Shown here: in pieces, positions 19,202 to 27,420 of the stretch
Layout: every line of letters begins with the position of its first letter
Position numbering within the stretch: position 1 is the first letter of the stretch
DNA from: Acidobacteriota bacterium
Lineage (GTDB): Bacteria > Acidobacteriota > Terriglobia > Acidiferrales > UBA7541
NCBI GenBank assembly: GCA_003224145.1
Contig: QHYN01000247.1
Coordinates: forward strand, 1 to 40,187
Reading direction: 5' to 3'
Length of the DNA stretch: 40,187 nt
The notes under the pieces: model-generated
Told to the model about the DNA's origin: nothing
Seen by the model: only the letters and a program-made list of their open reading frames with translations
Database searches by the model: none
Program-made: the position numbers and the translations under genes

Positions 19202-19825
19202 ATGACTCTGACCAAGCGGCAGAAAGAAGTTCTTGACTTCCTCGTGGCCTTCGAAACCAAGCATGGCTACGCGCCGAGCTTTGAGGAAATCGGCAAGGGG
19301 ATGAAGCTCACGTCCCTTGCTACCGTGCACAAACATATCACCACACTGGAGAAGAAGGGCTTCATCCGCCGCGGCTACAACCAGAGCCGCTCCATCGAAA
19401 TCGTGCAGTTGCCCAAGCCGGTCAAGGAACAGGTCATGGACCGCAAGGTTCAGGAACTTCCGCTCGTGGGGCGCATCGCCGCCGGCCGCCCGTTGGAAGC
19501 CGTGGAAGAGCGGGAAACGCTGTCGCTGGGCGATTTTGCTCGCGGGGGCAATTCTTTCGCCTTGCAGGTCAAAGGCAACTCCATGATCGAAGACCACATC
19601 ATGGACGGAGACTTCGTCGTTTGCGAGCAGACCCAGGTCGCCAACGCCGGCGACATCGTTGTGGCTCTCGTTGGCGGTGAAGACGCGACCCTGAAGCGCT
19701 TCTATCGGGAAGGTCCCGGCAAGATTCGCCTGCAGCCTGCAAACTCGGAAATGGCTCCCATCGTTGTCGCTGCCAACGACGTGAAAATTCAGGGCCGGGT
19801 CATCGGCGTTCTGAGGAAATACTAG
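19202..19825 (+). CDS. lexA: SOS repressor LexA
   Basis: A transcriptional repressor of DNA-damage genes that cleaves itself when bound to RecA filaments. The N-terminal winged helix-turn-helix (residues 1-65) contains SFEEIGKGMKLTSLATVHKH. The C-terminal S24 peptidase domain has the cleavage site A94-G95 (RIAAGRP), nucleophile S127 in GNSMIEDHIMDGD, and general base K165 in ATLKRFY. All catalytic parts are intact at a length (207 aa) usual for LexA. The promoter lies about 36-64 nt upstream. It probably controls recA in the same window. I could not read a LexA operator of any class known to me upstream of either gene. Confidence 0.97.
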   Translation: MTLTKRQKEVLDFLVAFETKHGYAPSFEEIGKGMKLTSLATVHKHITTLEKKGFIRRGYNQSRSIEIVQLPKPVKEQVMDRKVQELPLVGRIAAGRPLEAVEERETLSLGDFARGGNSFALQVKGNSMIEDHIMDGDFVVCEQTQVANAGDIVVALVGGEDATLKRFYREGPGKIRLQPANSEMAPIVVAANDVKIQGRVIGVLRKY

Positions 19826-20003
19826 CTTTCGCTGCCGGCTCTAATTCTCTCCATAACATACTCCCATTGCAGCCAAGATTTGTTGCGCCTACAAGGCGTC
19901 GCGTGCATCTAACTCGTGTCTCGGTTATCCTCGTTGAACCTCGGGCGGTCAGTAAGCAGCCGCACGAGAGGATGGCGTGCCGTAGCCAGTTGGAAAGTAG
20001 AAC

Positions 20004-21677
20004 TTGTCCGCGAATCACCAAACCCTCCTGATTGTTGATGCCGACGAGGCATCCCGCACACAACTGGAAGCGCTGATGCGCTCGGCCGGCTATGAAGCAG
20101 CGGCTTTTCCGTCTCAGGCCGAGGGGCTCAAGTTCGCCCAGGATGCCGGAGTAAATTTGCTGCTTCTGTCCGCGGATATTGCGGACATTCAGTGCTGCAA
20201 TGCGCTAGCGGAAATCAAGGGTAGTGCTTCCACTGCGGGAATTCGCGTCATCCTTCTTACGCGGGGCGGCGCAGCGGAGCGCGCTCGCGCCCTCGAACTC
20301 GGAGCGGACGACGTTCTCTCTGCGCCCTGGGAGGCCGCGGAATTGCTTGCGCGCGTGCGCGTGCAACTGCGCCAGAAGAGCGCTATCGAGCAATTGCAAG
20401 AGAAAACGCGCATTGCCGACGAAGGCCGCGAAGTCGCGCAAACCGCATTTCAGGCCCTGGCTGTGACCGAGAAGATGACCCGCGACGCCTTCTCCCTGGA
20501 ACGCGGGCTCAAAATCGGAGTGTCCGCACTATTCGCGATTGCTCTGCTCATCGCGGGAATGTTCCTTCTCTTTTCCCGTCGCGCCACAAAGGAAACCAAA
20601 CGAGCCTATGCCGTGATCGCCCAGCTCGAGCGCGGGGCTCGCCGGCAGGACCAGTTGATGGCGGAGACACGCAGCGCGCGTGCCGTTCTCCAGAATTCCG
20701 ATCCCCTCGAGCAAAAGCAGCACCTTCAACAGCAGTCGGAGGAACTTCGCAGGAAAATTTCCGGTGCTGAATCGGGCGAAGTCACTTCTCTGCACAAGCA
20801 ATTGGACGAAACCAACAGCCGGTTGCAGCGCATCGTATCGGAGACGCAGACTGCCGAAGACGTGATTCGCGCTTATGCTCCGAGCGTCTGCCTGATCCAC
20901 GTTTCCGTGTCGTTCCTTGATCGCGGTTCCCGCCGGCCTTTGCGTTACGGCGGGATGACCCCGGAAGGCGAGCCCTTGAAAGACAGCGACGGCAATCCCG
21001 TTTATATGCTGGACGGGCGCGCCCCCGAAGTTCGCGCCGATTTCTTTGGCACCGGGTTCATCGTGGGAGACGGCCGTATCCTCACGAATCACCATGTCGC
21101 CCAGCCTTGGTGGAAAAATGAAGAGCTCAGTTCGGTTCTGGCGCAGGGCCTGGATCCCGCCATTGCCGAGATGACGGCCTACTTTCCCTCAGCCGACGCC
21201 GGTTTCCCCGTCAGCATCTCGCAAATCTCTGAAGAAGCGGACCTCGCGTTGATCAAGGGCGATCTCTCGGTTCTCAAGCGCCCGGTTTTGAAATTGGATC
21301 CGCGCAAAGAGGCCGCCGTCAGCGGTCAGCCGCTGATCTCCTTGGGCTACGCCACGGGGCTCAGTGCTATTCTCGCGCGCGCTGGGGAACAAGCTGTCAA
21401 TGAAATCGTCAAAGTCTCCGGCGGCGACCCTAAGAAAATCGTGGATGAGCTGGTTCGCCGCAAGCTCATCCGGCCGCTTATTACCCAGGGGCACATCGGT
21501 GATGTGCTCCCCGACAAGATTGTCTACGACGCTCAGACCACTTCGGGTGGCTCCGGCGGCCCGTTGATCAACCGCGATGGGCAAGTCATCGGCGTGACGT
21601 TTGGTGTTGTCAGAGGTTTCGGCGGCTCGAACTTCGGCGTGCCGATTCGCTACGCCGAGCCGCTCCTCAAACCTTAG
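20004..21677 (+). CDS. Degenerate receiver - membrane helix - coiled coil - trypsin-like protease fusion
   Basis: A 557-residue fusion. Residues 6-122 fold as a response-regulator receiver: acidic D12/D14, conserved T86, and an LGADDVLSAPWEAAELLARV end. But the phospho-acceptor position is Ser56 (NLLLLSADIAD) and the conserved Lys is Ala107, so it should not be phosphorylated canonically. A membrane helix follows (about 170-190), then a charged coiled coil (195-285). An S1C/HtrA-type protease domain comes last, with H364 (LTNHHV), D413 (EEADLALI) and S517 (TTSGGSGGPL). No PDZ domain is seen. Topology implies a cytoplasmic pseudo-receiver and a periplasmic protease. The TTG start has GGAAAG at 19991-19996. 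It heads a run of + strand genes. Confidence 0.88.
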   Translation: MSANHQTLLIVDADEASRTQLEALMRSAGYEAAAFPSQAEGLKFAQDAGVNLLLLSADIADIQCCNALAEIKGSASTAGIRVILLTRGGAAERARALELGADDVLSAPWEAAELLARVRVQLRQKSAIEQLQEKTRIADEGREVAQTAFQALAVTEKMTRDAFSLERGLKIGVSALFAIALLIAGMFLLFSRRATKETKRAYAVIAQLERGARRQDQLMAETRSARAVLQNSDPLEQKQHLQQQSEELRRKISGAESGEVTSLHKQLDETNSRLQRIVSETQTAEDVIRAYAPSVCLIHVSVSFLDRGSRRPLRYGGMTPEGEPLKDSDGNPVYMLDGRAPEVRADFFGTGFIVGDGRILTNHHVAQPWWKNEELSSVLAQGLDPAIAEMTAYFPSADAGFPVSISQISEEADLALIKGDLSVLKRPVLKLDPRKEAAVSGQPLISLGYATGLSAILARAGEQAVNEIVKVSGGDPKKIVDELVRRKLIRPLITQGHIGDVLPDKIVYDAQTTSGGSGGPLINRDGQVIGVTFGVVRGFGGSNFGVPIRYAEPLLKP

Positions 21678-21738
21678 CGATTCTTGTTTTCGATTCTCGC
21701 GCATGAATCGCCATTGCCGTCTCTGTTAGTCTATTTGA

Positions 21739-23037
21739 ATGATGAAGCGCAGGATCGCTCCTCTTCGCTTGCAGCTCGTCGGCCTGCTCGGCATTCTCCT
21801 GGCATGGCCCGTTCCGGCGCAGGCCTACGCCGTCCTTTCGCATGAAGCCATCATCGACGCGGCGTGGGAGAGCCACATCAAGCCCTTGCTTCTGGAAAAA
21901 TATCCTCAGGCCACGGAGGAAGACCTGAGTCGCGCCCAAGCCTACGCCTACGGCGGCTCCATCATTCAGGACATGGGCTACTACCCTTATGGCAGCCCCT
22001 TCTTCAGCGACCTCACGCATTACATCCGCGGCGGCGATTTCATCCAGGCGCTTCTACGGGATGCGCAGGACATCACTGAGTATGCCTTCGCCCTCGGTGC
22101 GCTGGCGCACTATGCGGCGGACAACGACGGCCATCGCATTGGCGTCAATCGTGCTGTGCCTCTCCTCTATCCCGGGCTGCGCAAGAAATATGGCGACAGC
22201 GTTGCTTACGAAGACGCCAGGCTCGCCCATGTCAAGACGGAATTCGGCTTCGACGTTCTCGAGATTGCGCGGGAGCGCTACGCCCCGGACAGCTATCACG
22301 ATTTCATCGGTTTTGAAGTGGCGCGCCGCGTTCTTGATCAGGCGTTCCGGGAGACCTATGGCCTCGAACTCAGGACCGTGCTTGTCAGCGAAGAAAAAGT
22401 TCTCAATTCCTACCGCCGCGATGTGAGCAAGCTCATTCCCAAGGCCACGCGCATTGCTTGGCATCTTAAGAAGGACGAAATCAAGGACGACATCCCGGAC
22501 GCCACAAAGAAAAAGTTTCTTTACAATCTCTCGCGCTCCAACTTCGAGCGCGAATGGGGCCGGGATTATCGCAAGCCCAGCCCGGCCGAGCGCTTTCTTG
22601 CCTTCCTTTACAAATTAATACCCAAATTCGGCCCGCTCCAGATCCTTCAGTTTCGAACGCCAACTCCGCAAACCGAACAAATGTTTGAAGCCAGCTTCAA
22701 TGCCACGCTCGACCGCTATCGCAAGCTGCTGACGGAAACGGCGCAAGGGACGCTGCAATTGCCCAATGACAATTTTGACGTCGGCGAGCACACGGCTCCC
22801 GGAATGTACCGTTTGAACGACGAAGCCCACGCGAAGCTGCTGGACGAGCTCGCGGAAACAAAGTTTGCGGGTGTCACCCCGGAAGTGAAAGCGGAACTTC
22901 TGCACTTTTACGCCGACCCGGATGCGCCCTACTCGACCAAGCGCAATGCCAAGGCTTGGGCCAAAGTTCGAGCCGAGCTTCAACAGCTGACATCCTCACC
23001 GCCGGTACCGGTAGTCGCTAGGTCAACACTCGAATGA
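21739..23037 (+). CDS. Zinc-dependent phospholipase C family protein
   Basis: A 432-residue exported protein. The signal peptide (LQLVGLLGILLAWPVPAQA) is cleaved just before YAVLSHEAIIDAAW, the usual opening of the zinc-dependent phospholipase C / S1-P1-like fold. His and Asp residues typical of the tri-metal site appear in SHEAII, THYIRGGDF, ALGALAHYAADNDGHRIG and DSYHDFIGF. The family hydrolyses phospholipids in some members, but many bacterial relatives are untested. A second, mostly helical half of about 200 residues has no family I recognise. It follows the protease gene by 61 nt. Activity on lipids is inferred only from the fold. Confidence 0.83.
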   Translation: MMKRRIAPLRLQLVGLLGILLAWPVPAQAYAVLSHEAIIDAAWESHIKPLLLEKYPQATEEDLSRAQAYAYGGSIIQDMGYYPYGSPFFSDLTHYIRGGDFIQALLRDAQDITEYAFALGALAHYAADNDGHRIGVNRAVPLLYPGLRKKYGDSVAYEDARLAHVKTEFGFDVLEIARERYAPDSYHDFIGFEVARRVLDQAFRETYGLELRTVLVSEEKVLNSYRRDVSKLIPKATRIAWHLKKDEIKDDIPDATKKKFLYNLSRSNFEREWGRDYRKPSPAERFLAFLYKLIPKFGPLQILQFRTPTPQTEQMFEASFNATLDRYRKLLTETAQGTLQLPNDNFDVGEHTAPGMYRLNDEAHAKLLDELAETKFAGVTPEVKAELLHFYADPDAPYSTKRNAKAWAKVRAELQQLTSSPPVPVVARSTLE

Positions 23038-23187
23038 GACCGTGGAACGCGCAGCAAGAATCCTCACGAGAGAGGCCATGACATTGCAGTTCAAAATTTC
23101 CATGCCTATGCACCGCCGCATCATGAAATTGCTCGTGACGCCTGGCCGACACACTTATGCAAAAGACCTCCTGGTGATCATCGCGCC

Positions 23188-23970
23188 GTGAGTTCCGGAG
23201 AGCTTCGCAAACACGAGAAATTTCGCTCACGTTTTCTCCGCAATCAGCGCGACCTCATCGTGTACACGCCGCCTGGCTATCATGAGCAGCCCGGTCATAA
23301 TTTTCCCGTCCTCTATCTTCACGACGGCCAGAATCTTTTCGACGGCGCCACCTCTTTCATCCCTGGGCAAGACTGGCATGTCGGTCAGACCGCTGATCAA
23401 TGCATTCAATCCGGCGCGGTCGAACCTCTGCTTATCGTCGGCATCTACAACACCAAAGCGCGCGTCCGCGAATACACGCCCACGCATGTGCCCAAGCTCG
23501 GCGGCGGGCGCGCCGACCGCTACGCCAAATTCCTCATCGAAGAGGTGAAGCCCTTCGTGGAGCGCGAATATCGCACGCTCTGTGGGGCGCAACAAACCGG
23601 AATGGGCGGCTCGTCGCTTGGTGCTTTGGTCTCACTCTATGTTGGGCTCAAGCATCCCTCCATTTTTGGAAAAATCGCCGCACTCTCGCCTGCGGTTTGG
23701 TGGAATCAACAGTTCATTCATCGCTTTACGCGCTCCCTCCGCGTCGAACCCCGCCCGCGCATCTGGCTGGACATCGGCACGCGCGAAAGGCCGCGTGTCG
23801 TGCGGGACGTCGAACACTTTCGTGACACGCTTCTCGAAAAAGGCTGGCGCCTCGGCCGTGATTTGCACTACGAGCGTGTTGAGGGCGCGGAGCACAACGA
23901 AGCCGCCTGGGCCCGGCGCGTCGGACCATTTCTGCAATTTCTCTTTCCCGCTCGCCCCGCCGCTGTATAA
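23188..23970 (+). CDS. Alpha/beta-hydrolase esterase (esterase D / enterochelin esterase family)
   Basis: A 260-residue serine hydrolase of the PF00756-type esterase family. It opens with RDLIVYTPPGYHE and VLYLHDGQNLFDG, typical of the family. The nucleophile is S143 in GGSSLG, with D195 (LDIGTRE) and H236 (EGAEHNEAAW) completing the triad. No signal peptide is seen, so it is probably cytoplasmic unless the start is further upstream. The GTG start overlaps the stop of a short 37-codon frame beginning at ATG 23078 that I do not consider a gene. Substrates of the family range from siderophore esters to xylan acetyl or feruloyl esters and S-formylglutathione. None can be assigned here. Confidence 0.85.
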   Translation: MSSGELRKHEKFRSRFLRNQRDLIVYTPPGYHEQPGHNFPVLYLHDGQNLFDGATSFIPGQDWHVGQTADQCIQSGAVEPLLIVGIYNTKARVREYTPTHVPKLGGGRADRYAKFLIEEVKPFVEREYRTLCGAQQTGMGGSSLGALVSLYVGLKHPSIFGKIAALSPAVWWNQQFIHRFTRSLRVEPRPRIWLDIGTRERPRVVRDVEHFRDTLLEKGWRLGRDLHYERVEGAEHNEAAWARRVGPFLQFLFPARPAAV

Positions 23971-24005
23971 TCCGCCCTCTGATTGCTCGTTTTCCGGGGT
24001 GTTGA

Positions 24006-25211
24006 ATGCCGGATGGCCCGCCTCTCACCATTTTGTGCGTCAGTTCCTACGAAAAGGGCCAGGAGTTTATCCGCACCTGCAAGAACATGGGCTGCTGCGT
24101 CCTTCTCCTGACCGTCGAAAAACTCCGCCACGCCAACTGGCCGTTCGAATGCATCGAGGAAGTTTTCACCATGCCGGAAGACCTTCCCCTCCAGGGCTTG
24201 ATTTACTCGGTGAGCTACATGGCCAGATCCCGGCCGATTGATCGCATCGTCGCGCTCGATGAATTTGACATGGAAAATGTCTCCGCGCTCCGCGAGCATC
24301 TCCGCATTCCCGGCATGGGTCTGACCACGGTCCGCTACTTTCGGGACAAGCTGGCCATGCGCGCCCGCGCGCGCGAAACCGGCATTCTTGTGCCCGAATT
24401 CGTGCACGTTCTGAATTATGACCGTCTCCGCGAATTCATGAGCCGCGTGCCCGGTCCCTGGCTTCTCAAGCCTCGCTCGCAAGCCTCCGGCATTGGCATG
24501 AAGAAGATTCAGAAGCCGGAAGAGCTCTGGCCGTGGCTCGATCAGTTGGGAGATCAGCAATCCTTTTATTTGCTCGAACAATTTGTTCCCGGGTCGGTCT
24601 ACCACGTCGACAGTGTGACGTCCGAGCGCGAAGTTGTTTTTGCCGAGGCGCATGCGTACGGCGCGCCACCGCTCGAAACCTCCCATCATGGCGGCGTTTT
24701 TACTACGCGCACGCTTCCCCGCGATACAGAGGAGGCACGCGCCCTGCACAAAATCAATCACGACTTAGTAGAAGGTCTGGGTTTGCTCCGCGGCGTAACC
24801 CACGCCGAATTCCTGAAGTCTCACGGCGATGGAAAATTTTATTTCATCGAGATCGCTGCCCGCGTCGGTGGCGCTTACATTGCGGATGTCATCGAAGCGG
24901 CCACCGGCATCAATCTCTGGCGCGAGTGGGCGCGCCTAGAAGTGGGGGCAGGGAAGCAGCCCTACCAGCTTCCGGCGACACACAGCGATTACGCCGGCGT
25001 CATTCTTTCTCTGGCCCGTCAGGAGCATCCGGATACTTCGGCGTACAATGACCCCGAAATCGTCTATCGCGTCTGCAAATTTCATCACGCTGGATTCGTC
25101 CTCAAGGCCTCAAGCAACGAACGGATTCAGCAACTCCTCGATTTGTACTCCCGCCGTTTTGCCGAGGATTTCCTGGCCACCCAGCCGGTGCCCGACAAGC
25201 CAACCGCTTAA
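24006..25211 (+). CDS. ATP-grasp family ligase-like protein
   Basis: A 401-residue ATP-grasp protein of the carbamoyl-phosphate-synthase-like group. These enzymes join a carboxylate to an amine or thiol through an acyl-phosphate. The N-terminal pre-ATP-grasp domain opens TILCVSSYEKGQEFIRTCKN. The nucleotide-binding parts are GPWLLKPRSQASGIGMKKI and FYLLEQFVPGSVYHVDSV. The metal-binding end FIEIAARVGGAYIADV has Ala where many members have Asn (ExNxR becomes EIAAR), a variation seen in other ATP-grasp subfamilies. No fused partner domain exists, so the substrate is unknown. It starts 35 nt after the esterase gene, suggesting one transcript. Confidence 0.87.
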   Translation: MPDGPPLTILCVSSYEKGQEFIRTCKNMGCCVLLLTVEKLRHANWPFECIEEVFTMPEDLPLQGLIYSVSYMARSRPIDRIVALDEFDMENVSALREHLRIPGMGLTTVRYFRDKLAMRARARETGILVPEFVHVLNYDRLREFMSRVPGPWLLKPRSQASGIGMKKIQKPEELWPWLDQLGDQQSFYLLEQFVPGSVYHVDSVTSEREVVFAEAHAYGAPPLETSHHGGVFTTRTLPRDTEEARALHKINHDLVEGLGLLRGVTHAEFLKSHGDGKFYFIEIAARVGGAYIADVIEAATGINLWREWARLEVGAGKQPYQLPATHSDYAGVILSLARQEHPDTSAYNDPEIVYRVCKFHHAGFVLKASSNERIQQLLDLYSRRFAEDFLATQPVPDKPTA

Positions 25212-25328
25212 CTCGATGTCTTGCGCCTCGGTAGTTGGTCGTTCTCCGATTAGTACCTTACAATTGTCATTGACTAATAATTGCGCGAATTAAGTAAGGC
25301 GGGGTAGGATTCGTGAGCGAAGGGCTAC

Positions 25329-26339
25329 ATGGAACAGGGAACTATACTGACGTCTCTTCTGCTCTACCTTCTTGCGCTGCCCACAGTGCCGGCGTCGCGG
25401 CCACTGGAATCAACGTTTCCTAAACTTATACCTTCACCTCAAGACGTACAGGAAGCAACAGTCGGTGCTCAGGCCGATGAGGCCGATTCCCTCGTCGTGC
25501 CGGACGGCACTCCCCTGCGCATCGAGGTCTTAAAGGGGTTTTCATCTGAGAAAGCAAAAGAGGGGGATGTGATCGATTTTGCCGTCGCTTTCGAAGTTCG
25601 CGCAGGCGGTGTAGTTGTAGTTCCGCAGCGGACATCCCTTGTTGGAAAGGTTGTATCCGTGAGTCGTCCTCACCGGAGAGCCAAGGACGGCCAGGTAAAG
25701 GTAGCCTATGAAGCCCTTACCTTGCCCACTGGCGAGACTGTGACGGTGCGCCCAATTTTAAATCCCCCGCATAAGGGCGCAGTAGCAGCGAAAAAAGCAG
25801 CGGAAGTAACGGCAATAGGTGCTACGTTGCTCTTTACCGAGGGACTCCCGCTCCTAACTCTTCTTGATAAAGGGAATGAAGAGGTCGTTCCGGAGGGAAC
25901 GCTCGCGGTCGTCTATCTGAATGGCCCGCTGCACATAAGCCGCAAAGCCGTGATGGCGCATCAGCCCGCCCCTGCTTCAGGCTATGCCTATATCTATGTC
26001 GAACAGGGTGTCATCGTTCAGAGGAGGGATCTCAGTCATCCGAAGTTATTTTGTGGCGAGACGCCCATCTACGATGCGGTCGGAGGATTGCAACTAGAGC
26101 TTCGCCCCGGCACCTATTGGTTTAGCACGAACGATAAGAATGATCGCCCGGCCCGGGTCGACGTGCTCGGGAGTCACGAGTACTTTATCGGGAGAAACCG
26201 CCACGGACTATTCGCGAAAGAATTCCAAGCTAAAAAGGGTCGTGTTTATCCTCATCGGTCCGCGCATAAAGATTTGACCAACCTTACGCCGGAGGAATAC
26301 CGCGCACTGACCGCGGAATTCGCTAACAAGATAAATTGA
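25329..26339 (+). CDS. Exported protein with DUF2846-like C-terminal domain
   Basis: A 336-residue protein with a signal peptide (LTSLLLYLLALPTVPASRP). The first domain (about 50-150) opens VPDGTPLRIEVLKGFSSEKA and resembles a small beta domain repeatedly seen in acidobacterial exported proteins. A hydrophobic stretch follows. The C-terminal part (about 215-320) opens SGYAYIYVEQG and contains LQLELRPGTYWF, the pattern of DUF2846-type beta-sandwich domains. A function is not established for either. ATG 25329 has GAAGGG five nt upstream. Its codon use appears less GC-rich than its neighbours. Domain assignment is by eye. Confidence 0.65.
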   Translation: MEQGTILTSLLLYLLALPTVPASRPLESTFPKLIPSPQDVQEATVGAQADEADSLVVPDGTPLRIEVLKGFSSEKAKEGDVIDFAVAFEVRAGGVVVVPQRTSLVGKVVSVSRPHRRAKDGQVKVAYEALTLPTGETVTVRPILNPPHKGAVAAKKAAEVTAIGATLLFTEGLPLLTLLDKGNEEVVPEGTLAVVYLNGPLHISRKAVMAHQPAPASGYAYIYVEQGVIVQRRDLSHPKLFCGETPIYDAVGGLQLELRPGTYWFSTNDKNDRPARVDVLGSHEYFIGRNRHGLFAKEFQAKKGRVYPHRSAHKDLTNLTPEEYRALTAEFANKIN

Positions 26340-26641
26340 CGGGATGGGCAGCCGTATTCATCAGCGCTGGCACCGACGGGCTTGACTCCAGCAAAGGCCT
26401 GATTGGTCCCATCATCGGAAACGGACCCACCACCCGCCACACACTCCGCTTTACATTCCCTGCGAACTCTTGCACAATCATTCGGCTTACCCAGCCTTGG
26501 ACACCCTGCCCAGAAGTCTAGTAACTGTCTGGAACAGCGTTCGCACTGTTTGTTTGCCGGGCGTCCTTCCGAGGAATAGAGTTTGCAGTACCCCTCGGCG
26601 GGAATTCTGCATGGGGTGGTGCTGTCCCTTAGGGAGGTCCG
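26340..26641. other. Intergenic region before bactofilin, no gene seen
   Basis: About 300 bp. The short frames here lack ribosome-binding sites and protein-like composition. No clear promoter or hairpin was identified. A strong GGGAGG ribosome-binding site stands just before the bactofilin ATG. Confidence 0.5.
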
Positions 26642-27190
26642 ATGTGGGGTAATAAGAAACCGGATGCGCCGCAAACAGGGCAACCGGATCAAAAAAATTC
26701 ATTTTCGAATCAGCCTCCGAAGCCTGCTTCGGCGGCTTGGGAGGGTAAACCCGCGATGAGTACAGATGCGATGCGTCCATTGGGTGCAACCGCGGACCGC
26801 GCCACGGCGCGGCTCGGGGCTAGTTTGCACGTGAAAGGGGAGATCTCTGGCAACGAAGATCTGCTGATCGATGGCTCAGTCGAAGGACTGGTCCAGCTGG
26901 ATGAGCGGAAACTGACTGTCGGAGCCACGGCAAAAGTAACCGCCGACATCATTGCCCGCGAGGTGGTGGTGTACGGCACCGTGAAGGGCAACCTTCGCGC
27001 GAAAGACAGAATTGAAATCAAGAAGGATGGTTCGGTCAACGGTGACCTGACCACCGCCCGAATCATGATCGAAGATGGCGCTTACTTCAAAGGCTCCATC
27101 GAAATTGACAAGACCGACCAGAAGGAGTCCGGCGGCAACGCTTTTGCCCGCGCCTCTGCAGCTCCCGCAGGCGCCACCAAAACCATTTAA
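26642..27190 (+). CDS. Bactofilin family polymer-forming protein
   Basis: A 182-residue bactofilin, a self-polymerising cytoskeletal protein with a right-handed beta-helix core. The core runs from about residue 60 (GASLHVKGEISGNEDLLIDG) through VEGLVQLDERKLTVG and VNGDLTTARIMIEDGAYFKG to about 155. The repeating hydrophobic/Gly pattern every 16-18 residues matches beta-helix turns. Flexible, Pro/Gln-rich N-terminal and Ala-rich C-terminal tails flank the core, as usual. Bactofilins in other bacteria scaffold cell-shape or peptidoglycan enzymes, and some bind membrane. No wall hydrolase is adjacent here. The gene has GGGAGG near 26632 and ends in a strong intrinsic terminator. Confidence 0.93.
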   Translation: MWGNKKPDAPQTGQPDQKNSFSNQPPKPASAAWEGKPAMSTDAMRPLGATADRATARLGASLHVKGEISGNEDLLIDGSVEGLVQLDERKLTVGATAKVTADIIAREVVVYGTVKGNLRAKDRIEIKKDGSVNGDLTTARIMIEDGAYFKGSIEIDKTDQKESGGNAFARASAAPAGATKTI

Positions 27191-27217
27191 CCTTCATTCC
27201 TTACCGCGAGCTTTTCC

Positions 27218-27253
27218 AGAGCGCTTCGGTCAGGCCGGAGCGCTCTTTTGTTT
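27218..27253 (+). terminator. Intrinsic terminator after bactofilin gene
   Basis: AGAGCGCT (27218-27225) pairs with AGCGCTCT (27239-27246). An inner CGG/CCG pair closes a TCAGG loop, and TTTTGTTT follows. This is a textbook rho-independent terminator 28 nt past the bactofilin stop. Confidence 0.88.
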
Positions 27254-27290
27254 CACTACGGGTGCCTTCTTCCATCGTTTATTTCTAAAC

Positions 27291-27318
27291 TTGACAAGTA
27301 CCATATCTTTTGTATTGT
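27291..27318 (+). promoter_or_regulatory. Sigma-70 promoter of the large lipoprotein gene
   Basis: A perfect -35 box TTGACA (27291-27296), a 16-bp spacer and a -10 box TATTGT (27313-27318). It lies between the bactofilin terminator and the lipoprotein gene. Transcription from about 27325 rules out the TTG at 27310 as start codon and favours GTG 27421. Confidence 0.68.
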
Positions 27319-27420
27319 CTTACCGGGTTCCTTCCTGAGCTTAGCGCAGGCATCGCCCGGAAAGAGTCTTCCGTATTGGATCTCCGGCGTTTCCGCGCGG
27401 AAGGTTTGCGGGGTCATCTT

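Noticed and set aside
23078-23191. 37-codon frame overlapping the esterase start
   Set aside because: Too short, no family resemblance, and no ribosome-binding site.
27310-27420. N-terminal extension of the large lipoprotein from TTG 27310
   Set aside because: The TTG lies between the -35 and -10 boxes, so it cannot be on the transcript, and a lipoprotein signal starts at GTG 27421.
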